A stretch of DNA of 64,000 nt from Rhynochetos jubatus (taxonomy: Eukaryota; Chordata; Aves; Eurypygiformes; Rhynochetidae), in assembly GCA_027574665.1 (NCBI GenBank), contig CM050651.1, forward strand, positions 3,473,501 to 3,537,500, written 5' to 3'. Shown here piece by piece: positions 1-13,533 of the stretch (its first letter is position 1; each line of letters starts with the position of its first letter). The notes under the pieces were generated by a model. It searched no databases, was not told the DNA's origin, and worked only from the letters and a program-made list of their open reading frames with translations. The position numbers were made by a program, and so were the translations under genes.

Positions 1-1396
1 AGGAACACAACCCGGGTTACTAATCATCTAAAGATGATTCTCTCCCCTGACTTCTGAAACAGCATTCCATATGTTTGGCTTGTTTCAACCTGGAGGTGGA
101 TCTTCCCTGTCAAGGTTTAGGACAATATGGTAGAACTGACAAAAGGAGGAAAGCAGTCAAGGGAAGAATAGGAGGCAGAGCCCTTGGAGAGCCTAGACAC
201 AGCGGAGAGGGTACTAGAACAAAACTGTGACTGTGAAGGACAAGGGTTTCTGCTGTCAATCCCTATTTGATAAAGACCTGCCCTCCCCACAGACACATTT
301 CTGTGCCCTTAGGTAATCCTGTTGCTCTGGGACCTGATGTGACCACCCTGTGGTTTTCCAGAAGAGAACCAAGTCCCTTTCACACACACATGGCACAAGT
401 TGCATGTGGTCTAATCGCAATGTTGTTCCCTCTTTGAGGGATGAACAAAAAAAGAGGACTTGCTGTAGTGCCAGTGGTTGGAGTTAGTAGGATTTGCCAT
501 GCTACCAGTGCCAAGGGAAGCACAGTCCCAGCTGTCCACCCCCTCATTCATCCCTTTCTCTGTCTTTGAGCATCCTCAGCCTGCAGCAGCACAAGAAAGG
601 AAGGTCGCTTTTAAAATGTCCCACGCTGCATGGCAGAGGTGTTGGGACACACCACTTAGATCCACTGAAACCCTGTAATACTTGGTGCAGTGAAACAGGG
701 TTGTCCTTTCACCCCATTCACTGAGGAGATGGAGAAATGCCAGTCTGAATTCCTTTGGCTTGGATTCAGTAATGCCTTTGAGTAAGAGTCAGCAAAGCTT
801 GTTTTAAGTTAATGATTGTGCTACACGCAGTCCTCATGGAGAACATGTGCAAGGGATCATGTTCCCCTTTTATGCATATGTCAGCCCTGGAGAAAACTAG
901 AATGAGATGTATAAAACCACTTCATCAAGATTATTTCTGAGAATTTTCCACTGAGTCATCCAAGTTTCATATCTTTCAGAATTTAAATGATCTGTATAGT
1001 CGTGTTTTGCCTTCTGCAAATAAATACATATGCAAATGAGTGAAGGAAAGGAAAATAGCATTTTTGTGAATTGGTGGTAGTCACAAAGGAACTATTGTTA
1101 CTTGTTTGTTGTTGCCCTTTTTTTTTTCCTTTATTTGTCCACTCTAGGAATAATTCATATTGTCAAGTAAAAAGACACTGCAATTACTGATCGTCTTAAA
1201 AAATGCTGCTGCTTTTTGAAAAGAGAAAAGCAGCACTTGTGCTAAATTCTGACCTCGCATTATAAATCAGCATTAGTCGCAAGCATGTTTATTCAGTATT
1301 CTCCTTCTCTAGCTATTTTTACAGTGGGAAGAGAAAGACAAGTTTACACAAAAGAACAGGTAGGTGAATAATATTTTTCTCTTTTTGCTTGCCTTT

Positions 1397-1428
1397 TATT
1401 ATTGTTGTTGTTGTTGCTATTATTATTT
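1397..1428 (+). repeat. (TTG)n/(TTA)n trinucleotide microsatellite
   Basis: About ten trinucleotide units alternating between TTG and TTA blocks. Confidence 0.85.
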
Positions 1429-3320
1429 AAACTATTTAAATGTTTAAACTATTATTTAAACCAGACCTGTGGCCCATCTATCTCAGGACAGTTTCTTAGA
1501 AGAGTCATAGGCAAGGAGATGTAGGTCTATGCGCTTCCGCAGTCCAGTCCCCTTGGTTCCTTGACATCCAGAACTGTGGTACTATCTGCTTTAGAACTAG
1601 GCAGGAATGTAGCCTCTTTTTTTCCGTTTCATGACCCATTACCATGAGTTTGTCTAATCCTGAACCTGCTGACTCTTCTAGACAGGAAATTGGAAATACA
1701 AATAAATGAACAACTAAGGTCAAAGTCATTCTCATCATGTTTAAACCGGTGTCTTTACAATGTAAAGGAAATTATTTAGTAAAACACACCATTTAAACAA
1801 TTCTAAAGTGCTTTATAGAATGACAGAATTTGACCAAAATGCTTGATTTCCACATACAGTTATGAGTTCAATTCTCTCAAGAATGCCAAGTATGGTAAAA
1901 AAATCTTAAAACTAAGTGTTCCTAAGTTTAACTGAAGAGAGTCAAGGTACTTAGCACCTTGCTATATTCTAAGTAATCTGTTCATGCAGTATCATATGGC
2001 CAATGACTTTGACTCACAAATAAAATGAAATATTTTTAACAAGGTTAAGCAGATTATTTAAAATTCTGGTTTTCAAAAGGACTCAGTCTCAGTATACATA
2101 AGAAGCTTGAAAACAAATTATAATTCCTTTTGATAGATGTCTTTATTTCTGATAATTACTCTCCTAATATCATATCGGGGCTAAGTGGTAAAACTTCCTT
2201 GTTCTTAGAGAACAGGAGAAGGAGCTAGCTACTCAGTGCTTCAAAGGTAGGTATAACATGTTAACAGGAAGAAACACAAAAACATTGTAACAGCCCCCAC
2301 AGTATTTCCAGTGTGCCTTGCTTCTACGTCCCTATTACAAACCTATGTACTGCACATGGGTAGTTTCGCCCTCTTTTGCATGCTAAATCATCAAAGATAT
2401 AGCTTTCTTTGGGAACTGCAGCTACAGCAAGTCACTGAGGCCATGGCCTCTGAAGTAATGTTTATCACTGCATAAGGATATGACATCCATCTTAATTTTC
2501 ATTGAATACAGAGTTTTGGAAAATCATTTGACAGGACGTTAGGCAAGAACTGCTCTACTCTGGCATCTCAGTTCATGATTCTAAGTATCACACAAGTGCC
2601 AAAATGCATTTGTATTCAGTTGCTGTTACTCATAGATGGTTTTTTACAATGAAGGCATTATTCTATCGGATTCATTCAAGTATCATAATTAAGTGCCTCC
2701 TCACTTTACAGAAATTATGTCCTATCAATAACTGTAATGACAGTAAGATTTCATATGGGATAGCTACAGAAAGATATGTGGTTTCGATGTTAAAACGTAA
2801 TCTGTTATATTTACAGCCTGTGGTAATTATTATAATGCTTTTTTTCAGGGGAAGTAACTGACAGCACTCATTGTACTTCGATTGTCCTGCTGCCAGAACT
2901 TGACACTAGCTAATCTTTTCCATTTTGTACCCAAAAGTTCTAATAGCAAGATATAGCCAATTTACAGGTATAGCAAAAACTGCTTGAGCTAACACAGTTA
3001 AATTATTGCTTGTAAAGGCTGAGTAGAACTCTGTTTTCCAATTAAAACAATCTTTTAAATTTTTGAATATAATTAATCTGTGTTAATAATGAAAATAGAT
3101 CAATAGAATGCAATCTGAGTGCTTAATAGAATCTTAGGGATTCTTTCAGCACATGTAGGTAATAAAGCATTCTTATGTAATAGTTGCTATTCCTGTGTTA
3201 TGGCATTAACAGAACTGAGTAATGTAGATTATACTTGGTATTGAAGCAGAAGAGATCAGTAGAAGTCATGGTGCTCAAAAATGGTTCAGCATTCCCGGAA
3301 TAAGTAATTCTTAAAAAAGA

Positions 3321-3346
<26 letters not shown>
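3321..3346 (+). repeat. Poly(T), 26 nt
   Basis: An uninterrupted T run. No retroelement body is seen next to it on the strand for which this would be a poly(A) tail. Confidence 0.95.
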
Positions 3347-3351
<5 letters not shown>

Positions 3352-4469
3352 CACCACACAGAACTAGCATTGAAATGGGACGGTTCTATTCAATGACTTT
3401 CAATCGAACATATTTCATACATATGAAGGAATTGGAACCATATAGGCCCTGTATCTCTTCTGCACACAAATTCCTGTGAATCAAAGCCTTGACTAATGCT
3501 CTTTGTGGAGATTAGCCTTCAACAATCACAGTAAGTTCAAAAGTTTGATAGCTCACTCAGTCTCTCTTCTCATTTTGTTCTTGTGTTTATTTATTACCTC
3601 ACATCTACCTGAAATTGAAAAGAGTATCTTTTTCTATTGCTGTATTCTTTTTATATGTTCTATATCCTTCAGGGGTTTAAATACTAGGAGCTAGAAATAG
3701 GAACATAAAAGAAGCATATGGACGCTAAGAATTTCTGTTTTCTCTTACAGAATCAAAATATGCCCAAGTAATTCAATTGTGGTGAACACACAATATATGG
3801 ATTATGAAATACATATCATATACGTACATGTGTGCACATATACTATTTCTACAGTCAGCAACTTTAGAAAGTTTATATTATATCAATATCTTAGAAGTTG
3901 TACCTGCCATTAAAATGTCAACAAAGTCATAATGGTTAAGATTTTCACAGTTTGCTGTTGTGTTCCCAAATCCTGATTAGAAATGAATATGCAGCAAGTT
4001 ATTTAATTTTTAAAAGTTCTGAAGGCTTACTGATTTTTACTTGTTTCAGTGTGATACAAGCATTCAGTTATTTGCATTTCCAGAGATAATAGAACTCTAG
4101 GAAGAGCTGTGTACTTTATACCTTGTAAAGGAAGGAAATTGAGAGTTCCCAGCCAATCTTCTTCACTGGAAAATTCTGGGTTCTCACACCTTTTGCTGAA
4201 AAGTAGCCTCTTAAGTTACAAAATTTTGCTACTTCCATATTTGCATTTGTTACTTCCATAAGCATTGTAGTGTTGCAGTTGATTAAAAAGAAGAAAAGGT
4301 TTGTGTTCCTTCCATCTGGAAGTGTTCAACACTTTTGGCCACGGACATCTTCAAGGAAACTGGTATTGATTTTGTCCATGGCATTGCACATGCTGGGACA
4401 TACAGTATCCCTAACTGTGTGTGTTGGGAAGGAAAATTGAAGTCTGGGTGCTTTTCAGATGTCCAGTAA

Positions 4470-4706
4470 ACCATAGAATGGTTTGGGTTGGAAGGGACCT
4501 TAAGGATCATTTAATTCCAACCCCCCTGCCATGGGCAGGGACACCCTCCACTAGACCAGTTTGTGCAAAGCCTCATCCAGCCTGGCCTTGAAGACAGCCA
4601 GGGATGGGGCATCCACAGATTCTCTGGGCAACCTGTTCCAGTGCCTCACCACTCTCTCTGTGAAGAATTTTTTTCCTGATATCTAATCTAAATCTACCCT
4701 CTAACT
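4470..4706 (-). mobile_element. CR1 LINE, 5'-truncated 3' end
   Basis: The + strand reads CATAGAATGGTTTGGGTTGG, then AAGGGACCTTAAGGATCAT, and later CCTGGCCTTGAAGACAGCCA, CAACCTGTTCCAGTGCCTC and TAATCTAAATCTACCCTC. This is the reverse complement of the well-known avian CR1 3' region, so the element runs on the - strand with its 3' terminus at about 4470. It is a heavily 5'-truncated, non-functional copy with moderate decay. Confidence 0.93.
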
Positions 4707-5452
4707 TACTATGAAATTACTTTGTGTTCACTTTCATTAGTTATTCCGCTCCCTGCATTATATAGCATTGATTTCTCAAAAGCTAGAAGTGAACTTCGCT
4801 CAGCAGCCGTAGGTTTGCTACTAAGGATTTTTAACTTTCTGCCAAATTCTGAATAAAACACCATACACACAGGTTTAACCTTAAACACCAGTCATTTTAT
4901 CCCTGAGTTAAGCGCAGGTCAGTGGCATCCATTTCTGCAGTCTTGACAGATGCAGTAGGTGATTCCTTACACAAACACAAACCTAAGTAGAGGCAATATT
5001 TGCACAGATAGCTATCAAGTCAAACAAAATAAGCCCCCATTTCATTACTGAGAGCATGCAATAAGCACATCCAGCCTCTGAACAGAAACACATTTCTTCT
5101 GGTATTTCAGCCGTGGAACATATTGAAGGATCCCCATGGCCAAATAAAGTAAGTTGAAAACCCATGTGTAATGAGAAGCAGGATATTATCCTGTTCGTCA
5201 TTTTTATGGGGTCACATGCCTTCTAATGTTAAAGCTGGATCATATAGCACTTTAGTCACACAATAAGTAAGTAAACACTGAATCGCCCCTCTTCCTGTCC
5301 CTGTTCCTTCCTCCCTGACCTTCAGAGGAACTGTGGAAAGAGTGGGGGGAAAAAAAAAGGAAAAGAAAGACGACTTACATATGCTAGGATTTAGCTGCTG
5401 GGAAGAGACATTATAAGGAATTCGTTTCCTGGAACATAATTTACATGTCCAG

Positions 5453-5525
5453 TCCTCCCTCCCACTCCTTTCTTTTTCTCCCACCCTTCCCCCCTATTCC
5501 TCCTCTAAGCTGTCTTCTCTCTCTG
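5453..5525 (+). repeat. Polypyrimidine tract
   Basis: Runs of CTCCCT, CTTTC and CCCCC, ending CTCTCTCTGCAG. It is acceptor-like but has no recognisable exon after it. Confidence 0.75.
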
Positions 5526-6474
5526 CAGCGTTTGCCACAGCTTCCTGCCGTATGTTTGCTTTCTATTTTCATATCCATGGGAAAACAATCTGCTCCAGCA
5601 CAAGGCTGCTATCCTGCCTGTTCCCATGCCAGCTGCCACTGCCACCTTTAGCTTAGGCCACAGGTATTTGGGCTTCATTAAGTGATGGTGAAACATGGAG
5701 CAAATGACACTCATTAAATTTTAGCCGAGTCAGCTGGAGGAATCTCTTCTCTTTGAGGTTTTTGCTCTCTGCTAGTGAGCTCCAGACAAAATAAAATAAT
5801 TTTCAATTTTAAATATTTAATCTAAATCCTGTTTTAGGGTTTTATTTTGGGGAAAAGACAGTCATGTCCCTCTTGCTCATTAAAGGGCTCTCTGTTGTGT
5901 ATCTTTGATGCTGCTTTGGGCAGCTCTGCTACTTTGATCCTCTTAGAAATAGGCTCATTACAACATCCACCTCACAGAGTAACACTTCAAAGAGCTTTGC
6001 AAAGGACAAAGGGAGGAATTTAGAAACAGAGCCAAGTGGCTCTCAAGTATCTTGACTAAATTAACTTCGCATTAAGAGTTACTGGCCCAATTGCAATTTT
6101 GAAACAGAGAAGTAACTCTGTATACTTCTTTCATGCAGTTTATATCAAATTAATAAACACACTTGAAACCTAGTATTCTCTGCCATAATTTCTGCTAAAC
6201 TAAGCAGACACCACAGTCTGACTGGTTGCTTTGGGATGTTACTACTTAATTTGTATTGTTAGAATGATAGAGCCAACATTAATCAAGCAGTGAGATTAAC
6301 AGAGGAAAGAGGCAGTTCTCAAAATCATTGTCTTCAGAAATAACAGTAGCCACGTACCTTTTCGGCACTCTCCAATCTATCATCACTGTAGTGATTAGTA
6401 TTACTGGTCATTCTCCAATCTAATTTTATTACTTCTGACATGTTTGACTTAGAACTTCACTTAGGAAGTCATTA

Positions 6475-6595
6475 CCATTACAATGTATTATTTGTACTAT
6501 GCTTTCTGCACAAACCACAGTGCTAGGTGCTGTACAAATAGAAACTACTTAAAGAGCCTTGTCCCAGAGAAACTACAATGCCAATTGGAGAGCTT
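6475..6595 (+). repeat. Ancient amniote interspersed-repeat fragment
   Basis: The string ATTATTTGTACTATG, then GTGCTAGGTGCTGTACAAAT, then GCCTTGTCCCAGAGAAACTA resembles an old repeat common in reptile and bird genomes (the GCGCTGTACAAACAC, then CAGTCCCTGCCCCAAAGAGC motif). I recognise the motif but cannot name the family with confidence. A MIR-like or CR1-related tail is possible. Confidence 0.5.
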
Positions 6596-9500
6596 GGCCA
6601 GATAGCCTGAGTGCCATAGTCATGCTGCCTAACAAGACTGGGCAAAGCAGTCTAGCCCCTGTGCATGACTAGGAGCATTACCCTCAGCTCATATTGCCAT
6701 AATCCCTGCCATAAGGAGGGCTTTTTTCTTTTGAAATATCAGATGACTCTAGTTCAAGTAGTAATGATTCTTGACATAAACCCTTTGCATGTGCTGTAAG
6801 TCAAATGCAGATGTCATTCATTACTGTAACCACTGGAACAGCCTTTGAAAACATGTATATTGGTGTCTCTCAAAGACAGCACAAGGCAAGACAAGTTCAA
6901 TTGAAAGTTCTGATTTTATTATTTATTCTGCCTTTTGAACATTTCACAAGAAGTTTTTCTGAACAAATCGGAACATAATTTGTCTGAGGTCCCAGTAACA
7001 TAATCTAATCCCGGCAACACTTAGACTTGAGCTGTTCTTAGTTTAGAAAATTCCCCTTTAACTAACAGGTGTTTTACAGCACCTAGTATTACAATGCAAG
7101 TTGTGCCTTCTACTGTGAGAGTATAGTGAGAGTGGAATAAACAGAGAAAAACTGCCAGTAAGCCTGCACCTCTTATGTGCCAGGATGGAGACTGCAGATG
7201 GCTGCCATGCATCAGGCCTAGACCATGTTTACTATGTGATTTATTGCTCCACAGGAACAGTCATAGTCCCTTGGTCACACATACTTGCCCACTCTATCTT
7301 CTTAGCAATTCTTAAAACGTACTTCTGTGTCTCCTTGAACCAGTAATTTCCCTCTTGTAGAGAGTTAACAGTGAATTTATACAATGAGTTATGATTTTAC
7401 TGGGAAAAAAGGGATAGAGCATAAACTTTTGTTGATACAAAAGATGTCTTTCAAAATAAAGAAAAGCTGAGTTTATGTGCATTTGGTCTACCCCTATGCA
7501 TTTCTCTGAATTGTGAGTTTAGTACTAATGTAATTTCCAGTTCTTTTTCAACTGGGTTCAGCAGGACTCCCTGGATTTCCAGTTTGGTAAAGGAAAACAG
7601 AGAATGAAAACTTGATATGGATTGATCCCTAATGTGACTAAATTTGAGGCTGAGCACTTGAGGACCAACAATGAACCTATTCATCGGCTTATTCATTCCA
7701 CTTATTGAGGAATCTACTTCCAAGCCACTCCAGTTCATATTAGCCTACCCAACTGAAAGACATGGTGATCAATCAACTGCTTCAATTTTGTGAGTAATTT
7801 GTTGTCTGTTGTTGAATCTGTTAAACTGGAAATTAGGCATCACTATAATTTCACTGTTAATATGTCTGCTAGCTGCAGCATTCTTCCCAGCTGCAACTCT
7901 CACTATCTGGTTCCCATCTTCCAAGTTATCATTTAAATCTTTAATGTATGATTCTTAAGAAAATATTAGCATGCTGTATATTTCGTTTGCAACCTGTATT
8001 GCAAATTACACCTAACTCAATAAGCACTCCTTTCTTACTTTCTGCTAGTCTTTCTGTCCATTATTTGATATTCTATTATCACAGGATTGCAAATAATAAC
8101 GTGAGATAGCCATCTGTGTAGCTGCATTGCTTTCCTTATATCCTTCTTGCGGTAGTTAAAGTAATCACATAGTGTCTGCTCTACTGAGATGTCTGTTCTT
8201 AGAAGTAAATTCTGGGACATATGTGATCAGTCTGCTCTTTAAATTTTGTCTGTGAAACCCAAATATGCTTTGAAAGTGTTGTCTTAATACTGCTAGGTTC
8301 TGCTCAGCCCTGATTATTGAGGAGTGTAGGGGTTTTTTTTTTCTGCACAGTGAAACAGTAATTTACTCATCTTTACTTCAAAGTACATCATTCTTTTGGA
8401 ATCGTTTGGACCTCTCCTCTGGCCCTCTTGAACCAGACAGGCGTTTCAGTTTCATTTCTTCCCAGTACGGCTGATATGTGGTACCTCTAACTCTCCTTAG
8501 GCTGAAATGGCAGCTCACTCCCAAGTTCTTGTCCATTTTACAACTCCTGTAATGAAATAAAAGTTCTTTCCAGTATCATCTGATTTGACAACTGGGACAA
8601 TATCCAATGACTAAAACACCTTTAGCTTAGTAAGAGACAGAGAGAAATATGATTAATTTCATAAATAAGAAAGCTTACTATAAAGAGGGCTGTGAGTCAG
8701 TCTCCACTGGTAGACTGCCCAGCCTACCTGGAGATTACTCTAGGGTAGAGTTAGAGAGTTGCCACTGTTTTGGGACCCTGGAGAGTTACGTTCTGTCCTG
8801 GACATGACACCTCAACATGATATGTTAATGTTCTTTTGTATTTTTCCTTTTTTAATGCAAAGCATGTTAAAATCAGCCTTCTTTCTGATCAGTCATGGCC
8901 TTCCATTCAGAAGACTGCTTAACCTTTACACTTGAGTGACAAGTCTTGAGAATCTGCCTGGTGTAGGCAAAACCCGTACTAGGTGTGTAAGAGTGTAGGT
9001 ACCTGCAGTGTAACCTAGTTATATCTGTATATACATGCAGCTTTAGGTCCTTGCATGCTGGCTAAATGGGAAAATCTTGATTTGTCCGTGTTAGTCCAGC
9101 TTTGGGCATTGATTACTGCTGTGTCTGGAAGGTATGGCATCTGTATAAAGAGAGTAATTTTCCTCCTTCAAATAGCAGAAACGTCTACTGCGTGCTGCGT
9201 GGACTCTGTGATCAAGTTTTACCTTTGGGAGAATTGTCTTTAGGCAGAGTAGCAGGTTCCTGTTCCTACTTGATCTCTGAAGGAATTTCACAAAGCAAAG
9301 ACCAGGCTATAATGCCATTTCCTAAAACTTTGCTACTTTTATTCTGTCAGTGGCCAGAGAGATGATGGGCACTGACAGCAAGTCTCAAAAAGCAGCATTT
9401 TCTCCACCAGCGCATCACTGACAGAGCCAAATGGCCCAAGCAGTGACAGAGCCCTTTCATAACTGCAGTTACTCCTCGCTATTTCGTTCACATTTCTATT

Positions 9501-11240
9501 GGCATGGGCATGCTGTCAACCTGGTGGTTTTGATATAGCAGGGTGTTAACACAGTGATCGTTATGACCTCCTTTTGTGTAGAAGGTATTCCTTTCTCTGA
9601 CTCTGCCCAAGAAAAGCTGGAAAGTTTGAGATGTTCTTCCACTCTTGAATTGACCTTTATCTTTTCTGTCTCTAAATTCGTGGTATGTCTTTTCACAAGA
9701 AACTCAGAAGTGTGTGAATAGAATGCTTGCTGACAACTTGCCTCTAGGAAATAAACTTTTGTAACTAAAATCCTGGAAAAAGATCTTTTAAGGTGGTTGG
9801 AGGTTCACTGTCCTGATGGGCTGCATACTGTCTTGAAGATGATTCTTTCAAAGTTAGCTCTTCCTCTAAATTTTTCACCATTTTTAACACAGTTGACCTT
9901 TAGGCAATCAAATATTGCTTTCAATTCACATCTTGGCTCTTTTCAGTTCTTCCCCAACAAGTTGACCCTAATCTACATTTCAGCTTCCTTTTAGCGTCTG
10001 ATTCGGGCATAGCCTCCAGGAGAAATAGGATGAATTTTACAAAGTTGTTAGCATACCCAAAGGAACATCCGTGCCCAGTATGTGAAGAAACCCAACTTTT
10101 AACAATTGTGTTGGTTGGCTCCTAATGTTCAAAAGCTATTTGCCATGTCCAAGAAAACAAGAATTTTCTTGGAAATACTAGGCCTTGTATTTTACTATCT
10201 ATTCCATTCTCTTACTTCTCTATCTATTTCACTATTGACTGAAGATCCTATTAAGACAAATCATACTGTGTTTTAAATTCTGCTTATTAGATTGCTGATT
10301 TTAGTGCTTGTATGATTTTATTCCATCCTATTTTGAGCAATGTAGTAGCCTCTGTAACACATTCAAAACCAGCCAATAGTGTCTTGTATTGCATGATTAA
10401 CAAGTCCCCTGATTTGCTGGGAATCTTGATCACATACGTGTTTTTGAAAAAGTACGTTATTTGAAGCAGCTGTCCTTTGGACATCTCTTCTTCCTTTCCA
10501 GTCCCTTTGGTAAAGATGGGTAGATTCACCAGACAGAGCTGCTTTAGTTGTGAATCACCTTTACCAGCACTATGAGTACATCTAATTCATCATGCAGTGT
10601 CCTGGAATGTCATCCATCTACAGCATATAAATATATTCCTATTTTTAAGACAATTTATCACTTCCATATAAAGAGGAATCAATTTCTTTACACATTTTTT
10701 AAAATCATGATGTATCTCTGGAAGACTTCTGCCTAACTACACTTTTCAGTTCATAGTAAGTTTCTCTCTCAAAATCATAGCTTTATTGAGTTCTGCAATT
10801 TTCAAAAGCTCAAAGGAATTCATAGCAATAGGAATATATTCATGAGCTTGGACTGCTTTCTCATGGGAATGTAATTTATCTATTTGTTTAGTTTTTGAGG
10901 AAAAAACTCCACTTGTTTTTATCAGGGAAGCTAAGAAATCAGGGGCAACTGTAAAAGATAAATAATGGAAAGAGCTGGCAAAGTGGGACTGGGGGAAAGG
11001 AATGTGCTAGACTTTTTTCTGTCTTTACTGACAGTTAGTCCTCATTTTACCCCAAAACTATTACTCATGTTTTCATGGGGAACTACATTCCCTTGTTTCT
11101 TTATATCAGTAATAAACTCCAATGATCTGAGTTCTTTCCCAAGAAAAAGACTATAAGGTACATTTTTTTTTCTTTAATAGAATGTCATTCTAGATAAATA
11201 GATATTACAAGCAACCTTATATTTATTGCACTGCATACAG

Positions 11241-11300
11241 GCTAGTTCCTAATGGTCTAGATGATCATCGTAGGTCCCTTCCAACTGAACTACTCTTTTC
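11241..11300 (+). mobile_element. Short CR1 3'-end fragment
   Basis: TGGTCTAGATGATCATCGTA followed by GGTCCCTTCCAACTGAACTA matches the terminal part of CR1, here on the + strand. The terminal ATTCTATG repeats are degraded (CTACTCTTTTC). Only about 60 bp remain. Confidence 0.75.
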
Positions 11301-13470
11301 TAAAATAGCTTGAGAGTTGATGCTGTACAACAGTATTTAGGTGCTTGTGCTTACTATAGGCTTCCGGAGCAGTAGCAGATAGATTAATTTCTAGTCCATA
11401 CCTTTTATAAGTTCCCACAGTAGAAAGATTTTTTTTGCTTCTCTTATTTGCACACAATAGACAAAGGCTTTATTTTAAATGCAACTTGATTAGTCTAAGA
11501 AGCAGCATGTTGAAGTGTCTACTTTTACTAACAAAGTCAAAATTAATCCTTTGGCAGAATGACAGATTCCAGTTGCACATGTATTCTGAAAACACTGTAT
11601 GGATTTTTCTGAGTTATTTATTGAAATTGTGAATCATCTTTCCTGGTCTATGGATCATTTGAACATCTAAGGCAAACGAACCTAGACAGATACATAAAAA
11701 TAGAGTTCCAAAATTATATCTGCAATGTAGGCTTATCAAGATTATATACACAAAGTGAATGCATTGTGCTTAGCTGGATATTTTCTCAGTAGAAGAACAC
11801 AGAGAAGCATCTTGTGGCTGATGTAAATAGTGTATAAATACAGAATTCTCTAGTAATTAAAAACAAATTTTTGTCTATGAATTAACGATTTTTTTTTTGT
11901 GTGTGTTCATGCAGGTTGGGACAGGCAGTGAGTTGTTAACCTGCTAAGGTATGTGAAATGGGATAGTTAACATCATCTGGGGTTACCGTGCTATTTGCAT
12001 GGTCCTTAAGGAATGGGTGAGAAAGTTGAGCTTGATGAGATGGTACCCTCTGTGGCTGGTCCTGCTGCTGCCTGCAAGACTTCTGGGTTCCTTTGACTAC
12101 TACAGGGTCAGCAGAGCAATCACTGTGCCAGGCACTAGACAAAAAGTCAGACAGCTTCTTTCCGCAAGATGAGAAATGAGATGGCGGAGTTCAGTGATTA
12201 AGGCAGTGGTCAAAGAGATTAATGTGACCAAACTGAGACACTAAACTGGCCAGACATAATTCACAAACTAGTATTACTCCAGATAACACGACAAAGTGCT
12301 CTGGCCCAGAGAGATCTATTTTTAATGTACTGGCATCTGAAGCAGAAAACTGGAATTAATAGTCACATAATTTGTTTCCCACTCCCACCTCTCTTAAATT
12401 ATCGGACAGGGCTCATTAAGGCATTAAGCACAGAGACTTAATGCCAAGGCTGTTGAAAACTGACCCATTCCAGTTTGCATGTGACTGGCAAGATGAATTT
12501 TAGAGAAACTGTGGCAAAAAGCCTCACATTTCCTCTGATGAATACTCCATAGTTGATGTCTCGGAGACAGCAGATGGGAAACAGAGCAAAGCTTTTATAA
12601 TACAGTGGAACAGAGAGGGACAATTCCAAACCAAATAAATAAAAAGATGAAAGCATAGCAAAGAGCACCTTTAGAAATCTGGGTAACAAAGGGCTATGAA
12701 CCCAGCTATCAAAATGACACTTTCTTTTCCTATCTTTTTGCAGTCACCAGGATTGTTATCAGCCATACAGCAAACGGCACCTCTCTAAATGCAAGGAAAA
12801 TTCCCACCTGATCTAAACTTTGTCTGCAAGCATGGTGACAGAACAAGACATAAGACTTTTTAAATCAGTTTAGTGAAAGTTGAGGTAAATACTTTACACT
12901 GGGTTTGAGGTATTGGTATATTCCTTTTTCTAACACGTGGAAATTGAACTGATCTCATCAGTGTTAAAAATGTGATTTAGAGTCATCTCTGAGCAATGTG
13001 TACATAGCCCTTTTCTAGAAGCTTGAGTCTCAAAACTGTGTAATTATTATTGCTGAAGGCTGGGCACAAGCTAATATGCTCTGCCTCCACAATTTCTGGA
13101 CTCAAACTGTTGCTGAGGGAACATATATATCTTTTTCTGTCTGCATAAATCTGATACAAAATAATTATGTTAGGGTTTACATCAGCATAGCTAAATTGGT
13201 TCATAATTTAAATCAATGCAAGATGTTAGAAGTGGCCCGAGGTTTCAGAAACAAAGGTTTCTTACAGCGCTTGCTCGTGGTCGTGGACCAGCAGCGTAGG
13301 TATGGAGGGCCACTATAAGTGACTGTGGTGAATTAAACTCAGATAGAACCAACTCAAAAATGTTGTGCATAATTCGCTAGGTCTCATTTTCACAAGGATA
13401 ATAATGTTTTTCTGAAGCAGTACCACTTTACTACTATAGTGTGTGTTGCCAGCCAACAAATTTTTTGTTG

Positions 13471-13533
13471 CCTTTTTCCTTTTCTTTTCTTTTTTTTTGG
13501 TTTTTTTTTTCTTTTTTTCCTTTCTTTCCTCCT
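13471..13533 (+). repeat. Polypyrimidine tract
   Basis: About 60 bases almost entirely T and C, broken by one GG. It creates apparent long open frames on both strands that are not genes. Confidence 0.9.

Larger units (their letters stand above)
1..4469. other. Intergenic, no gene seen
   Basis: AT-rich unique sequence with the microsatellite at 1397 and poly(T) at 3321. Open frames are all below 90 codons and show no known domain. Confidence 0.8.
4707..11240. other. Intergenic, no gene seen
   Basis: AT-rich unique sequence around the old repeat at 6475 and the pyrimidine tract at 5453. No frame above 95 codons and no domain similarity recognised. Confidence 0.8.
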